NCBI RefSeq assembly: GCF_026930205.1 | Contig: NZ_JANHOI010000001.1 | Span: forward strand, 310,001 to 374,000 | Length of the DNA stretch: 64,000 bases | Source of the DNA: Bartonella sp. 220B | Lineage (GTDB): Bacteria; Pseudomonadota; Alphaproteobacteria; Rhizobiales; Rhizobiaceae | Direction of reading: 5' to 3' | Shown here: positions 19,515 through 29,628 of the stretch, one piece after another | How the letters are laid out: every line of letters starts with the position of its first letter | Numbering within the stretch: position 1 is the stretch's first letter | Notes under the pieces: model-generated | Told to the model about the DNA's origin: nothing | The model's database searches: none | The model's input: only the letters and a program-made list of their open reading frames with translations | Program-made: the position numbers and the translations under genes

Positions 19515-20045
19515 AAGTCCCCTCTTTAATCATTTTTTGTTTGGAAAAATAAGCTATTGTCTTTTTGTATTTTAGCAGAATTTTCCCAAAAATTTTTCTT
19601 ATATGAAAATTTTCATTTTGAGAGTAGACTAAATGACTAAGATTTGCATTGTCAATTTTTAAAATCTGCTGCAATTCTATTAAAAAGAGCATATTTTTAT
19701 GCTGTACCATTTGTAAAGCCATTCCCGAAGCGCGAATATTGCCATGCTACAGGTTTATGACTTCTGTGCTTTGTAATATACTATTGACGGATGATGTCGG
19801 TGGAGGGAATTAAGAGCAAGGAGAGATGTTTCTTGAAAAAATACATAAGCTAGAAATAAATTGAAAAGCTAAAATGAATTTTTTGCTTGTTTTTTAGGGA
19901 AAGGAAGAAATGAAGTGAATATCCGATTATGCACGCCCTAAAAACACCTTCTTTTAAAGCATTGCTATAGCATACTGGATAATTTATTGCGTTGAATATT
20001 TTCGTGTTGCTCTCTTTTGTTCAAAAAGAGGAAATCCCCTAAGAA
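19515..20045. other. Spacer between acs and the small-protein islet
   Basis: No gene is supported here. A minus-strand open frame of 71 codons overlaps the acs start but lacks recognisable features, and its position suggests acs leader sequence. Promoter elements for acs should lie here, though I could not define them. Confidence 0.45.
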
Positions 20046-20228
20046 TTAATATAAACCAAAATATCTACATAAACTGTCAGAAATAAAGAATACAATAACT
20101 GACAATAATGATGTTGTTATAGATAATTTCCAACTCCAGCCACCGAATACTTTAGCAGAAGTAGCAAGTATAGGGACCATTATAATTATCATGCAAAACA
20201 ACCTTATAATTTTATAAAGAATGTCCAT
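20046..20228 (-). CDS. Small two-helix membrane protein, possible immunity protein
   Basis: This 60-residue protein has two hydrophobic segments (about residues 7-25 and 35-52). It resembles the preceding gene product at its C-terminus: SWKLSITTSLLS then YFGLY, compared with SWKDSLKNSLLIS then YIGLY, so the two look like tandem paralogues. Its ATG overlaps the stop of that gene by one base (TAATG), so translation is coupled. The islet is strongly AT-rich compared with its neighbours. I do not recognise a family. Its position behind a bacteriocin-like gene suggests an immunity role; this is inference. Confidence 0.6.
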   Translation of the reverse strand: MDILYKIIRLFCMIIIMVPILATSAKVFGGWSWKLSITTSLLSVIVFFISDSLCRYFGLY

Positions 20229-20431
20229 TATAAAAAATTATCTAAAAATTTATATAAACCAATATAGTTCAATAAAATACTAACAATAAAAAATATAAAG
20301 CTTATTAATAATGAGTTTTTTAGAGAATCTTTCCAACTGTAAGAAATAAATTTATAATAAAAAAGATATATTAAACCAAAAAAAACTGTTACCATGAACG
20401 TTTCAATAATTTTATGAGTAAAATCTGACAT
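20228..20431 (-). CDS. Small two-helix membrane protein, possible immunity protein
   Basis: From the ATG at 20431 this gene encodes 67 residues with two hydrophobic segments (VTVFFGLIYLFYY and SLLISFIFFIVSILLNYIGLY). A TTG at 20443 would add four residues but has no better ribosome-binding site. It is paralogous to the gene that follows and is coupled to it. It starts about 158 bases after the bacteriocin-like gene on the same strand. Small hydrophobic proteins in such positions often protect the producer, but no known family is recognised and the function is inferred. Confidence 0.6.
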   Translation of the reverse strand: MSDFTHKIIETFMVTVFFGLIYLFYYKFISYSWKDSLKNSLLISFIFFIVSILLNYIGLYKFLDNFL

Positions 20432-20588
20432 TACTAAATCCAAATTATAATATATGTGATTATAAATTATAAATATCTCTGAAGATTATCTCAGCTTATG
20501 ATTGTAGAAAATATAACTTAGATATTTTTTTGAAAACAATTATAAAATCACTAACTTCAGAGATATCTTTGTAGTTATTTTCTCTAAA

Positions 20589-20852
20589 TTAGAACCAACA
20601 CTCATGAGCTTTCTGTACAAAACCCAAACCAAAACCTCCTAAGAAACCAGTCGTGGCGCCCGTAAGACCACCCATAAGTGCACCTGGACCAGTTATAGAA
20701 CCCACTGCTGTTCCGGTTATCCCTCCTGCAATTCCATACTCAAAACCCTGTCTATTCATGTGAGACATGAAATCATTAAAGCTACATGCTCTTGCATAAA
20801 CAGGTGTTGAATCATTTAAATTATAAATTAAGCCTGAACCAAAATTACGCAT
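20589..20852 (-). CDS. Glycine-rich bacteriocin-like peptide
   Basis: This encodes an 87-residue peptide with a strong ribosome-binding site (AAAGGAGG just upstream of the ATG). Residues 1-37 are polar with one Cys (ARACSF). Residues 38-79 are a Gly/Ala/Thr-rich hydrophobic stretch with repeated GxxxG spacing (EYGIAGGITGT, GPGALMGGLTGATTG, FLGGFGLGF). The tail holds a second Cys (HECWF). The layout recalls class II two-peptide bacteriocin precursors, and AGG or MGG could serve as a double-glycine site. Two small membrane proteins follow on the same strand. No transporter or protease gene is adjacent. A phage-type holin or a structural glycine-zipper protein are alternatives. Confidence 0.6.
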   Translation of the reverse strand: MRNFGSGLIYNLNDSTPVYARACSFNDFMSHMNRQGFEYGIAGGITGTAVGSITGPGALMGGLTGATTGFLGGFGLGFVQKAHECWF

Positions 20853-21695
20853 ATAAATCCTCCTTTAATTTTGGATAAACGTATCATCATGATACATGTA
20901 GGGGCTTATCATTTCTCTTTTGAAGATATCAAATATAATTTTGAATTATATCGAATAAAAATTATTTATAAATAATAACTACATTATGTATATATGAAAT
21001 TTTATTCTTAATAATATAAAGTATTACTTATAATTTTTTTAAAATATAAGTAATAACACCATATTTTTTCTTAATTAAAGTTTAAAATTAGAAAAATTCC
21101 GCGTATAAAAAGTTGAAGTTTTTCTTTTAGTTTATGAGAACGATAATGGAATATCGTTATTGAAATTAGTCTCATTGCTATTGTTTTGTCTGCATGTATT
21201 ATGTGCATATGCACGGGATTCGTTTTTTTATTTTCTAGGCGAATATTGACCGTATGTTACGCTTTGTAGAGCACAGAAAGCCTTTATGCTATCGTTGATC
21301 TTATAGATTGCTATCCATGTTGTTTAGCGTGGCTCTTGGCACTTACTTTTATGGGCGCTTTAGGGGTTTATTTGGTTTATCAGCTTAGATGCGAATTTGG
21401 GTGCCGTATTTACGCCCATATTAAGTCTGTTTTTATCTATCTTACGCCATTGGCAAGGAGAAAGCTGTTTCTGTGGATTGGAGCGGTTGATGGCATTAGT
21501 GGTTTTTTAAATAAGAATCTTCGAAATGACTGTATGTAATGGTTTTTTCATGATTTATCACGTTTTTGCTATTGTTGTATTGTGCGATCCTTTTTCGCTT
21601 TGTATGTAGGTGCATTTGTATTATGTTATCATAACAAATGGGTTCTTTATTGATTGCAGAATTTTTTATTTTACAGCACTTTTGGTGAAGATGCG
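20853..21695. other. AT-rich spacer with a possible gene remnant
   Basis: The first 270 bases are extremely AT-rich and carry the promoter side of the bacteriocin-like gene. From about 21180 to 21540 several short frames on the plus strand encode hydrophobic stretches. The longest, 21336-21539, has 67 codons and weakly recalls YnfA-type small membrane proteins (CRIYAHIKSVFIYL, LWIGAVDG), but the match is too poor to call. I see no intact gene. Confidence 0.4.
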
Positions 21696-22400
21696 TTAAA
21701 CAGGGCGTTGTCCAAATATAGCAGAGCCAATGCGAATGACATTAGAGCCAAATTGAAGCGCTGTTTTAAAGTCATTGGACATGCCCATTGAAAGCTTTGG
21801 GAGACCCGCTTTTTTTGCTAGTTTTGCTAACAGTGCAAAATAGGGGCCGGGGTTTTCTTGCACGGGGGGAATTGCCATAAGACCGATAATATCAAGTCCG
21901 TAGTGGTTTTTGCACTGGGTAACAAAGGGGACAACTTCTTGCGGTGCAACTCCACTTTTTTGCGGCTCTAAGCCAATATTGACTTGAACATAGCAGGGGA
22001 GGTGTTTGTTCTGTTTTTGCATTTCTTCTGCTAGGCTCTTGGCTATTTTTTCGCGGTCAACGGTTTGAATGACATCAAAAATTTTAACGGCTTCTGCTGT
22101 TTTATTAGATTGCAAAGGACCGATGAGGTGGAGTTCAATTTTTTCAAATTGTTGACGCAGATGGGGCCATTTTTCAGCAGCTTCTTGCACACGATTTTCT
22201 GCGAAAAGGCGCTGTCCTGCTTGCAAAATGGGGCGTATGTTCTCTGCTTGGACAGTTTTTGAAACAGCAAGAAGTTGGACTTCTTCTGGGGAGCGGTTAT
22301 AGCTTTGACATGTTGCTGCAATGTCCTTTTGAAGATTTTTCCACGCTTCAATGGAGGAATTGGGGGAGGAATTGGGGGAGGAATTGTTTTCTGTGTGCAT
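21696..22400 (-). CDS. yggS: YggS/PLPBP-family pyridoxal phosphate homeostasis protein
   Basis: This single-domain PLP-binding protein of the alanine racemase N-terminal fold controls free pyridoxal phosphate and amino-acid balance. The PLP Lys lies in LLAVSKTV near residue 49. Other family blocks are FAENRVQEAAEKW, HLIGPLQSNKT, VQTVDREKIA, QVNIGLEPQKSG, IGLMAIPP, and LSMGMSNDF with IRIGSAIFG at the C-terminus. The 234-residue length is slightly long because the N-terminus carries a repeated SSPN insertion encoded by a 12-bp tandem repeat. It stands alone, divergent from leuS. Confidence 0.93.
   Translation of the reverse strand: MHTENNSSPNSSPNSSIEAWKNLQKDIAATCQSYNRSPEEVQLLAVSKTVQAENIRPILQAGQRLFAENRVQEAAEKWPHLRQQFEKIELHLIGPLQSNKTAEAVKIFDVIQTVDREKIAKSLAEEMQKQNKHLPCYVQVNIGLEPQKSGVAPQEVVPFVTQCKNHYGLDIIGLMAIPPVQENPGPYFALLAKLAKKAGLPKLSMGMSNDFKTALQFGSNVIRIGSAIFGQRPV
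22346..22384. repeat. 12-bp in-frame tandem repeat
   Basis: The unit GAATTGGGGGAG repeats just over two and a half times near the start of the yggS gene. On the minus strand it encodes Ser-Ser-Pro-Asn units (NSSPNSSPNSS). Because the unit is four codons long, changes in copy number keep the frame. Confidence 0.85.
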
Positions 22401-22578
22401 AAATGTACTCTTTTTCTTTTTATTAAAGGATTGAACAATTATTTATAGCAATTGCTTATAAGCGTTTTGTAAGATACTTAAAAAATAATGATTGAAAATG
22501 ATTGAAAATGTTGACGATGAAGTTAATCCATGATCAAGCATAAAAACAAGTTTTGAGTTCAATTTTATAAAGAGTATC

Positions 22579-25227
22579 ATGACAATGGCAATTGAACATT
22601 CTCATTTAGGTGAACGCTATAATCCACGTGCCCGCGAACAAAAATGGCAAGCAATTTGGGATGAAAAGAAAATTTTTCAGACCGTTCAAGAGGACCGCCG
22701 TGAAAAATATTATGTTTTGGAGATGTTTCCTTACCCTTCTGGGCGCATTCACATGGGGCATGTGCGCAATTATGCCATGGGAGATGTTGTTGCGCGCTAT
22801 AAACGTGCAAAGGGATTTAATGTGCTTCACCCTATGGGGTGGGATGCTTTTGGTATGCCAGCGGAAAATGCTGCTATGCAAAATAAAGTGCATCCAAAGG
22901 CGTGGACCTATCAAAATATCGCGGTAATGCGGGGACAATTAAAGCAATTAGGGCTTTCAGTGGATTGGTCACGCGAGTTTGCTACTTGTGATGTGGATTA
23001 TTACCATCGCCAACAAATGCTGTTTCTTGATCTTTATCAAAAAGGTTTGGTTGCACGCAAAGTGGCTAAGGTGAATTGGGATCCGGTTGATCACACTGTG
23101 TTGGCAAATGAACAGGTCATTGATGGGAGAGGATGGCGTTCTGGCGCATTGGTTGAACAGCGTGAATTGACGCAATGGTTTTTCAAAATTAGTGATTTTA
23201 GTGAAGATCTTTTGGCTGGTCTTGAAAAGCTTGAACAGTGGCCGGAAAAAGTTCGCACTATGCAAAAAAATTGGATTGGTAAATCACAAGGCTTACTCAT
23301 TCGTTGGGCTTTAAAATCAACAGAGCCTGCTGATGAGACTTGTCAGGCATTTAATGAAGTTGTTTGTTATTCAACACGGCCTGATACGCTTTTTGGCGCT
23401 TCTTTTTTGGCGTTGGCTGTTGATCACCCTCTTGCAAAGGCACTTGCGCAAAAAGATAAGGCGCTGGAGGCTTTTATTGAAGAATGTCGTTGTGGGGGAA
23501 CAACAACTGTAGCTCTTGAAACTGCTGAAAAAAAAGGGTTTCGTACATCACTTTTGGCTGTTCATCCTTTTGATTCAACAGTGCATATTCCCGTTTATAT
23601 CGCCAATTTTGTGCTGATGGATTATGGAACAGGGGTTGTTTTTGGTTGTCCTGCCCATGATCAGAGAGATTTTGATTTTGCACGTAAATATAACCTTCCC
23701 ATACAGCCGGTGGTTTTACCAAAAGGAGTTGAGAGAGAAAATTTTGTGATTGGAGAAACGCCTTATACCGGTGATGGTGTGATGATCAATTCAGGTTTTT
23801 TGAATGGCTTGACACCACAACAAGCTTTTGAAGAAGCTGCAAAAAGGCTTGAGGGGCAAATGCTTCATGGTCAACCTCAGGGGCAAAAAACCGTGCAATT
23901 TCGATTGCGTGATTGGGGGATTTCACGTCAACGTTATTGGGGATGCCCGATTCCAATGATCCATTGTGATGCTTGTGGGGTGGTGCCGGTGCCTCGCGCT
24001 AATTTGCCCGTGGTGTTGCCTGATGATGTGACTTTTGATCAGCCGGGCAATCCTCTTGATCGCCATAAAACATGGCAGAGTGTTGCTTGTCCCAACTGTG
24101 GTCAGCAGGCGCGACGTGAAACCGATACTATGGATACATTTGTTGATTCTTCTTGGTATTATGCACGATTTACCGCGCCCTTTGCACAAGAACCCGTCGA
24201 CAAAAAAGCAGCAACGGAATGGTTGCCTGTGCAACAATATATTGGTGGAATTGAACATGCCATTTTACACCTCCTTTATGCACGCTTTTTTATGCGGGCT
24301 ATGAAAAATATGGGTTATGTGAGTGTCGATGAGCCGTTTAAGGGGCTTTTTACCCAAGGAATGGTCGTGCATGAAACCTATCGGGATAATCAAGGGTGGG
24401 TTTCACCAGAAGAGATTTCCATTGTTGAAAAGGATGGAAAACGTAAAGCTTACAAATTGTCTGATAAAAGTGAAGTGACAATTGGTTTGATTGAAAAAAT
24501 GTCAAAATCAAAAAGGAATGTTGTTGATCCTGATGATATTATCGCATCCTATGGAGCCGATACTGTACGCTGGTTTGTGTTGTCAGATTCTCCTCCTGAA
24601 CGCGATGTTATCTGGACGGAATCTGGTGTTGAGGGAGCACACCGCTTTGTACAACGTGTTTGGCGTTGTGTGGCTATGAGTGCTCCAGTGTTAAAGGACG
24701 TTGCACCATGCGCAGGGCGTCAAGGAGCAGCTTTGGAACTCTCAAAGGCTGCACATCGCACGCTTTGTGCTGTGGAAGATGATTTGGAAAAATTCGCCTT
24801 TAATCGTGCCATTGCACGCCTTTATGAATTCTTGAATATTATGGCTCCGTTATTAAATAAAGTAGAGAATATTGAAGTTGACATGAAGGCTGCTTTGCGT
24901 CAAGCGATGGATTTTTTTCTTGTATTGATCGCGCCTATTATGCCTCATTTGGCAGAAGAATGTCATGCTGCTTTAGGTGAGGAATCTTTGGTTTCTGAGC
25001 TTCCTTGGCCTGTTTATGATCCCGCATTAATCGTTGAAGAATGCTATACTTTACCGGTACAGATTAATGGTAGGAAACGTGGTGAGGTAAGAGTGGCTGC
25101 AACAGCGAATGAAGCAATGATTGAAGAAGCTGTATTAGATCTTGATTTTGTAAAAGCGCAGCTTGTTGAAAAATCGGTCAAGAAAATGATTATTGTTCCA
25201 AAAAGGATTGTCAATGTTGTTGTTTAG
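22579..25227 (+). CDS. leuS: Leucyl-tRNA synthetase
   Basis: LeuRS charges tRNA-Leu. The class I signature HMGH appears in [14 protein letters not shown] near residue 58, and KMSKS in [14 protein letters not shown] near residue 640. Between them is the CP1 editing domain with [11 protein letters not shown] and the family's [13 protein letters not shown] block. The zinc-like cluster [16 protein letters not shown] lies near residues 465-510. The C-terminus holds the anticodon-binding helices and the [12 protein letters not shown] tail. The 882-residue length is standard. The lptE gene starts inside its 3' end, as in many proteobacteria. Confidence 0.98.
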   Translation: MTMAIEHSHLGERYNPRAREQKWQAIWDEKKIFQTVQEDRREKYYVLEMFPYPSGRIHMGHVRNYAMGDVVARYKRAKGFNVLHPMGWDAFGMPAENAAMQNKVHPKAWTYQNIAVMRGQLKQLGLSVDWSREFATCDVDYYHRQQMLFLDLYQKGLVARKVAKVNWDPVDHTVLANEQVIDGRGWRSGALVEQRELTQWFFKISDFSEDLLAGLEKLEQWPEKVRTMQKNWIGKSQGLLIRWALKSTEPADETCQAFNEVVCYSTRPDTLFGASFLALAVDHPLAKALAQKDKALEAFIEECRCGGTTTVALETAEKKGFRTSLLAVHPFDSTVHIPVYIANFVLMDYGTGVVFGCPAHDQRDFDFARKYNLPIQPVVLPKGVERENFVIGETPYTGDGVMINSGFLNGLTPQQAFEEAAKRLEGQMLHGQPQGQKTVQFRLRDWGISRQRYWGCPIPMIHCDACGVVPVPRANLPVVLPDDVTFDQPGNPLDRHKTWQSVACPNCGQQARRETDTMDTFVDSSWYYARFTAPFAQEPVDKKAATEWLPVQQYIGGIEHAILHLLYARFFMRAMKNMGYVSVDEPFKGLFTQGMVVHETYRDNQGWVSPEEISIVEKDGKRKAYKLSDKSEVTIGLIEKMSKSKRNVVDPDDIIASYGADTVRWFVLSDSPPERDVIWTESGVEGAHRFVQRVWRCVAMSAPVLKDVAPCAGRQGAALELSKAAHRTLCAVEDDLEKFAFNRAIARLYEFLNIMAPLLNKVENIEVDMKAALRQAMDFFLVLIAPIMPHLAEECHAALGEESLVSELPWPVYDPALIVEECYTLPVQINGRKRGEVRVAATANEAMIEEAVLDLDFVKAQLVEKSVKKMIIVPKRIVNVVV

Positions 25228-25804
25228 GAAATTGCTTTTTGTCGGATTAACTGGTTTTCTTATGCTGTTGTGTGGGTGCCTAGTGGAGCCGCTTTATCAT
25301 GAGGAAACACAGATTTCGACGACAATAAGTTCTGTGGATTCCGTTTTCGAGGCTTCGTCTGCAAAATCAAAAGCTTTGAATCTTTCCCAAAAGCTTGCTT
25401 CCATTGTTGTTGCAGAACCTTCAGATCGTTTTGGTCAAATGGTGCGCAATCATCTGCTGTTTCTTCTTTATGGAAATGGGCGTAAACCTTCTGCTCCAGC
25501 TTATCAATTGGCATTGCAAACATCCACATTTACACGAAATTCTGTACAAATAGAGATGGATTACGATAGGAAAAGAGAGGGACGCCCTTCTGTTGGAACC
25601 GTGATGGGGAAAGTTTCCTATGTTTTGCAAGATATGAAAAATATTGTGATTGCTGAAAGCACGGTCAGTATGAGTGCATCTTTTGAACGGCTTCGCCAAG
25701 AATATGCAACTTTGCAAGCAGAAGAAGATGCACAAAAACGTGTGGCCGAAGAATTAGCTGAAGAGATTCTCCTCCTACTTTCAAAAGATCTTTCACATTA
25801 TTAA
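25214..25804 (+). CDS. lptE: LPS-assembly lipoprotein LptE
   Basis: LptE is the outer-membrane lipoprotein that plugs LptD, the lipopolysaccharide insertion channel. The ATG at 25214 overlaps the leuS stop by 14 bases and has AAAAGGA before it; the in-frame TTG at 25193 is less likely. The signal peptide ends in the lipobox LLCGC, and CLVEPLYH follows, the typical mature start. The remainder is weakly conserved, with a C-terminal Ala/Glu-rich helix ([26 protein letters not shown], read in two parts). The leuS-lptE order supports the call. holA, which often comes next, is absent; a convergent aldolase gene ends there instead. Confidence 0.85.
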   Translation: MLLFRKLLFVGLTGFLMLLCGCLVEPLYHEETQISTTISSVDSVFEASSAKSKALNLSQKLASIVVAEPSDRFGQMVRNHLLFLLYGNGRKPSAPAYQLALQTSTFTRNSVQIEMDYDRKREGRPSVGTVMGKVSYVLQDMKNIVIAESTVSMSASFERLRQEYATLQAEEDAQKRVAEELAEEILLLLSKDLSHY

Positions 25805-26454
25805 GCGATATTTTGTCCGGTTTTTTTCCAATCTTCTAGAAAGATTTGCAAACCTTTATCGGTTAGGGGATGTTTGACCAGTGCTTTTAAGATTGTTGGT
25901 GGAACAGTTGCAATATCCGCGCCGCTTAATGCCGCTTCTTTGACATGGTTAACGGTGCGAATTGAGGCTGCTAAAATTTGTGTGGCAAAGCCATAGTTGT
26001 TGTAGATTGTGCGAATTTCATGAAGCAGTTCAGTGCCATCTATGGAACAATCATCGAGCCTGCCAATAAAAGGTGAGACAAATGTGGCACCTGCTTTGGC
26101 GGCCAAGAGGGCTTGATTGGCTGAAAAACAAAGGGTGAGATTTGTTTTTAATCCCTGTGTGGTAAGGGCTTTACAGGCTTTCAATCCATCAAGCGTTAGG
26201 GGAAGCTTGATGCAAATATTATCGGCAATTTTTGCTAAAATAGCGGCTTCTTTCATCATGTTTTCAAATTGTGTTGCTGTCACTTCAGCCGAAACAGGCC
26301 CATCGACAAGTGCACAAATTTCTTTTGTAACTTCAAGAATATTGCGTCCCGATTTGAGGATAAGAGAAGGATTGGTGGTGACACCATCAACGAGGCTTAA
26401 ATTTTGTAATTCTCGGATTTCTTCAATATCCGCACTATCCACAAAAAATTTCAT
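25801..26454 (-). CDS. Transaldolase / fructose-6-phosphate aldolase family
   Basis: This is a short transaldolase of the TalC/MipB/Fsa type, a TIM barrel using a Schiff-base Lys. [15 protein letters not shown] opens the protein, followed by [14 protein letters not shown], and the catalytic Lys is in NICIKLPLT near residue 85. [20 protein letters not shown] and SPFIGRLDD follow. The 217-residue length fits this subfamily and is shorter than classical TalB. Sequence alone does not separate transaldolase from fructose-6-phosphate aldolase; transaldolase in the non-oxidative pentose phosphate pathway is the usual role in relatives. It converges on lptE with the stops overlapping. Confidence 0.9.
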   Translation of the reverse strand: MKFFVDSADIEEIRELQNLSLVDGVTTNPSLILKSGRNILEVTKEICALVDGPVSAEVTATQFENMMKEAAILAKIADNICIKLPLTLDGLKACKALTTQGLKTNLTLCFSANQALLAAKAGATFVSPFIGRLDDCSIDGTELLHEIRTIYNNYGFATQILAASIRTVNHVKEAALSGADIATVPPTILKALVKHPLTDKGLQIFLEDWKKTGQNIA

Positions 26455-26907
26455 ATTTAGCCTCCTTGTTTTTGCGCTTTGTACTTCAAAGCCTCTGATG
26501 TTTTCCCCTATTCTTAGTTATGCGCTCTTGTTTATCACAAAAGCAAGAGGGAGGATGTGTGTTATCCTATGATAAGTTGAAATATAAAGAGGGCAAAAAT
26601 GGGGGAATGGAGAAAGCACACAATGTGTGAGGCATTTTGTTTGGCTGTTAGCACTTACGGTGTTCTTATGAAATGCTTATAATGAGAGAGTTCTATCTGT
26701 TATGGGGGAAAGGCGCGCTTTTTTGTTTGAGGGGCTATTGTTGAGGGGCATGCAATGATAAAGCACGCAAAGGTTTTTTCATAATGACTTTAGAAGAAAC
26801 GGGGCTTTAAAGAAACGGGCTTTAAAAGAGATGCAGTTAAAATAGACTGTAGAGGTATTGTTTGTATAATGGGTCTGTCGTTAGTACAAAAGGTGTTGGA
26901 CTAAAAG
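26455..26907. other. Spacer between the aldolase gene and priA
   Basis: The two genes diverge across about 450 bases, so both promoters should lie here. I see no gene. A short tandem duplication of about 15 bases with the core GAAACGGGGCTTTAA lies near 26795-26826. Nothing else stands out. Confidence 0.5.
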
Positions 26908-29130
26908 ATGAGATCAAAGGTGACAGAGGACGTGACAGAGAAAAAGATTGTTTCGGTTTTGGTGCCTCTTCCTGTTTCTCAAGCCTATAGTTATGAAGTT
27001 CCCCCTTCATTGGAATGTGGAGTTGGCTGTTTTGTTCGTGTTCCAGTGATGGGGCGCCAAGTTTGTGGGTTTGTGGTGGATGTTGAAGAGCAGACCACAC
27101 AAGATGGAGAAAAGGCAACAGCTGTGGGGCGTAAAAAACTACGCTCTGTCCTTCATGTTTTTGATTGCCCGCCTTTAAAGGCGGAGATGATGACATTTTT
27201 GCATTTTGTAAGCCGCTATACAATGACACCTTTTGGTCTTGTGGCACGATTGGTTTTATGTGTGCCGGCTGCTTTAGAACCCGAAGCACCAATGCTGGGC
27301 TTGCGGTATTGTGGAGGAGATGTGGAGCGTCTCACACCAGCACGGTTACGGGTTTTGGAGTTGGTGCGTGATGGTGGGATTTGGACACGTTCTGGTTTGG
27401 CGCATGCGGCGGGAACTTCTGTTTCGGTTGTCGAGGGGTTGAAAGCGCTTGGGGTATTTGAAGATGTTATGGTGCCAGCTCCTGCTCTTGTGGCGTTGCC
27501 CAATCCTGATTTTTGTCCCCCTCAGTTGGAAGGAGCGCAGAGTGAGGCAGCACGACTTTTGCGGGAGGGGTTTTTGTCTTCTCAGTTTCAAGTTTTTCTG
27601 CTTGAGGGTGTTACTGGATCGGGAAAGACAGAAGTTTATTTTGAGGCGGTTGCGCAGGCACTCACAAAGGGCAAGCAGGTTTTGATTTTGTTGCCGGAAA
27701 TTGCTTTAACTCAACAATTTTTAGATCGGTTTCATGCGCGTTTTGGAGCATCGGCAGCGGAGTGGCATTCGGATTTGGCGCCACGGCGTCGGGAACGTGT
27801 GTGGCGGCAAGTTGCAGAAGGGAGGGTGCGGGTGGTGGCTGGAGCGCGTTCGGCGCTTTTTCTCCCCTTTGCAGAGCTTGGCTTAATTGTGGTGGATGAA
27901 GAACATGATAGTGCTTATAAACAAGAAGAGCGCGTTTTTTATCATGCACGCGATATGGCGGTTGCACGGGGCTCTTTCGAGAATTTTCCTGTTATTTTAT
28001 CTTCAGCAACACCATCGATTGAAAGCCAAGCAAATGTTTTGTGGGGACGTTATCAACGGGTCCATTTACCATCACGTTTTAACGCGGCGGCACTTCCACA
28101 GTTGCGGGTGGTTGATATGCGTAAAGGAGGAGTGCAAAAGGGACGCTTTATTTCCTCTGTTCTTGAAGAGGCTCTGACAAAAACCATCGAGAAGGGTGAA
28201 CAGGCGCTGCTTTTTCTCAATCGACGGGGTTATGCGCCTTTAACTTTGTGTCGGATTTGTGGACATCGCTTTCAGTGTACAGATTGTTCGAGTTGGTTGG
28301 TGGAGCATCGCTTACAAGGGCAGCTTAAGTGTCATCATTGTGGGTATCATCAGCCAATTCCAGAAGCGTGTCCTGAATGTGGGACTTTAGATCATCTCGT
28401 GGCTTGTGGACCGGGAGTGGAAAGAATTGCTGAGGAAACACAAAAACTTTTTCCACAAGCGCGATTATTGATTCTTTCAACCGATCTTAAAGGTGGAATT
28501 GGTCAGTTACGGCGTGAATTGCAAGCGATTGCAAATGGTGAGGTGGACATTATTATTGGCACACAGCTTGTTGCTAAGGGGCATCATTTTCCTGGGTTGT
28601 CGCTGGTTGGAGTGATTGATGCTGATCTTGGTCTTGCCAATGGTGACTTACGGGCAGCGGAGCGCACCTTTCAACTCTTATCTCAGGTGACAGGAAGAGC
28701 AGGGCGTATAGGGTTAGAAAGTGTAGGATTATTGCAAACCTATCAACCGGATCATCCCGTAATAAAAGCTTTGCTTTCTCAACAATGTGAGGATTTTTAT
28801 AGACATGAAATTGCTACGCGGCAGCATTATCATCTTCCACCTTATGGGCGGCTTGCTTCTTTGATTGTCTCTTCAGAAAAACGCCAAGCGGCGGAACATT
28901 ATGCACGTGCGTTGCGCCAAGTGGCTCCACGGGAAAAAAATATCTCTGTCATGGGACCAGCAGAAGCACCATTGGCTCTGATTCGAGGACGTTATCGTTT
29001 TCGGCTTTTGCTACAGGGACAGCGTTCTTTTGATGTACAAGGATTTATTCGTACAATGCTTGCAAATGCTCCTAAAATGCCTTCTTCTGTTCGGGTTCAG
29101 ATTGATATTGATCCGCAAAGTTTTCTCTGA
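26908..29130 (+). CDS. priA: Primosomal helicase PriA
   Basis: PriA recognises stalled replication forks and restarts replication by loading the replicative helicase. The N-terminal DNA-binding part is followed by the helicase core with Walker A EGVTGSGKTEVYFE near residue 233, the DEEH box in LIVVDEEHDSAYKQEERVFY near residue 329, and SSATPSIES. The zinc-binding cluster lies about residues 448-495 (CRICGHRFQCTDCS, CHHCGYH, CPECGT). The late motifs GTQLVAKGHHFPGLSLVGV and QVTGRAGR follow. The 740-residue length is normal. It stands alone upstream of the atp operon. Confidence 0.97.
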   Translation: MRSKVTEDVTEKKIVSVLVPLPVSQAYSYEVPPSLECGVGCFVRVPVMGRQVCGFVVDVEEQTTQDGEKATAVGRKKLRSVLHVFDCPPLKAEMMTFLHFVSRYTMTPFGLVARLVLCVPAALEPEAPMLGLRYCGGDVERLTPARLRVLELVRDGGIWTRSGLAHAAGTSVSVVEGLKALGVFEDVMVPAPALVALPNPDFCPPQLEGAQSEAARLLREGFLSSQFQVFLLEGVTGSGKTEVYFEAVAQALTKGKQVLILLPEIALTQQFLDRFHARFGASAAEWHSDLAPRRRERVWRQVAEGRVRVVAGARSALFLPFAELGLIVVDEEHDSAYKQEERVFYHARDMAVARGSFENFPVILSSATPSIESQANVLWGRYQRVHLPSRFNAAALPQLRVVDMRKGGVQKGRFISSVLEEALTKTIEKGEQALLFLNRRGYAPLTLCRICGHRFQCTDCSSWLVEHRLQGQLKCHHCGYHQPIPEACPECGTLDHLVACGPGVERIAEETQKLFPQARLLILSTDLKGGIGQLRRELQAIANGEVDIIIGTQLVAKGHHFPGLSLVGVIDADLGLANGDLRAAERTFQLLSQVTGRAGRIGLESVGLLQTYQPDHPVIKALLSQQCEDFYRHEIATRQHYHLPPYGRLASLIVSSEKRQAAEHYARALRQVAPREKNISVMGPAEAPLALIRGRYRFRLLLQGQRSFDVQGFIRTMLANAPKMPSSVRVQIDIDPQSFL

Positions 29131-29628
29131 AAACACTGCAAATATAACAAGGCTAGAGAATGGGGGATTTGTAAGATGCTTGATAGAGAGAATGAAAAGA
29201 TCTCTTTTCTGCTTTATTAAGGAGAATAGAGATTCATTATTACTTGCTTATATGTTTGAAGTCATGAGGTTTTTCGGCAGATGGAACTCTTTTGATAAGC
29301 AGCATTTTGCTTCTGTTGTCAGATCACTTGTAAAGCACAGATAAAGAGACTTGAAAAATCTATCAGGAAATGTCAAAAAGAGAGGTAAGAAAAACTGTGG
29401 TGATCACTTGCATATCTAAAAAACTGTTTTTAAAAATATTTTGAATATTTTATAGGAAATTTTCAGAAAGCATCGATTTGAAGTGTTGCGAGTCGGTTAT
29501 GTCTATGCTAGAAACCAAAAAGTTTTTTGTTCCGAATTTTAAGAGGCAGATTCTTAAAATTCGGGGTGTCTGATTTATTTCATCTGATAATTATCAGAGA
29601 GTCGCTCAAGGGAAAGAGGCGGTATTTC
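29131..29628. other. Spacer and leader upstream of the atp operon
   Basis: About 500 bases contain no recognisable gene. A frame from the priA 3' end to 29344 is open but featureless. The right half holds a strong hairpin and a perfect palindrome just ahead of atpH, listed separately. Confidence 0.5.
29532..29598 (+). promoter_or_regulatory. atp leader hairpin and palindrome
   Basis: CCGAATTTTAAGA (29532-29544) pairs perfectly with TCTTAAAATTCGG (29552-29564), a 13-bp stem with a 7-base loop. Eighteen bases further on, TCTGATAATTATCAGA (29583-29598) is a perfect 16-bp palindrome. Both lie between the priA end and the atpH start codon, where an operator or RNA-level control of the operon would sit. 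The hairpin has no downstream T-run, so it is not an obvious terminator. Confidence 0.5.

Noticed and set aside
19507-19722. 71-codon minus-strand open frame upstream of acs
   Set aside because: It overlaps the acs start, has no recognisable motif or good ribosome-binding site, and most likely is leader sequence.
21336-21539. 67-codon plus-strand frame with faint YnfA-like words
   Set aside because: The similarity is confined to a few residues, the start is poor and neighbouring frames are equally open; not enough to call a gene.
29030-29344. 104-codon frame overlapping the priA end
   Set aside because: Its first third is the wrong frame of priA; the rest has no recognisable motif or start.
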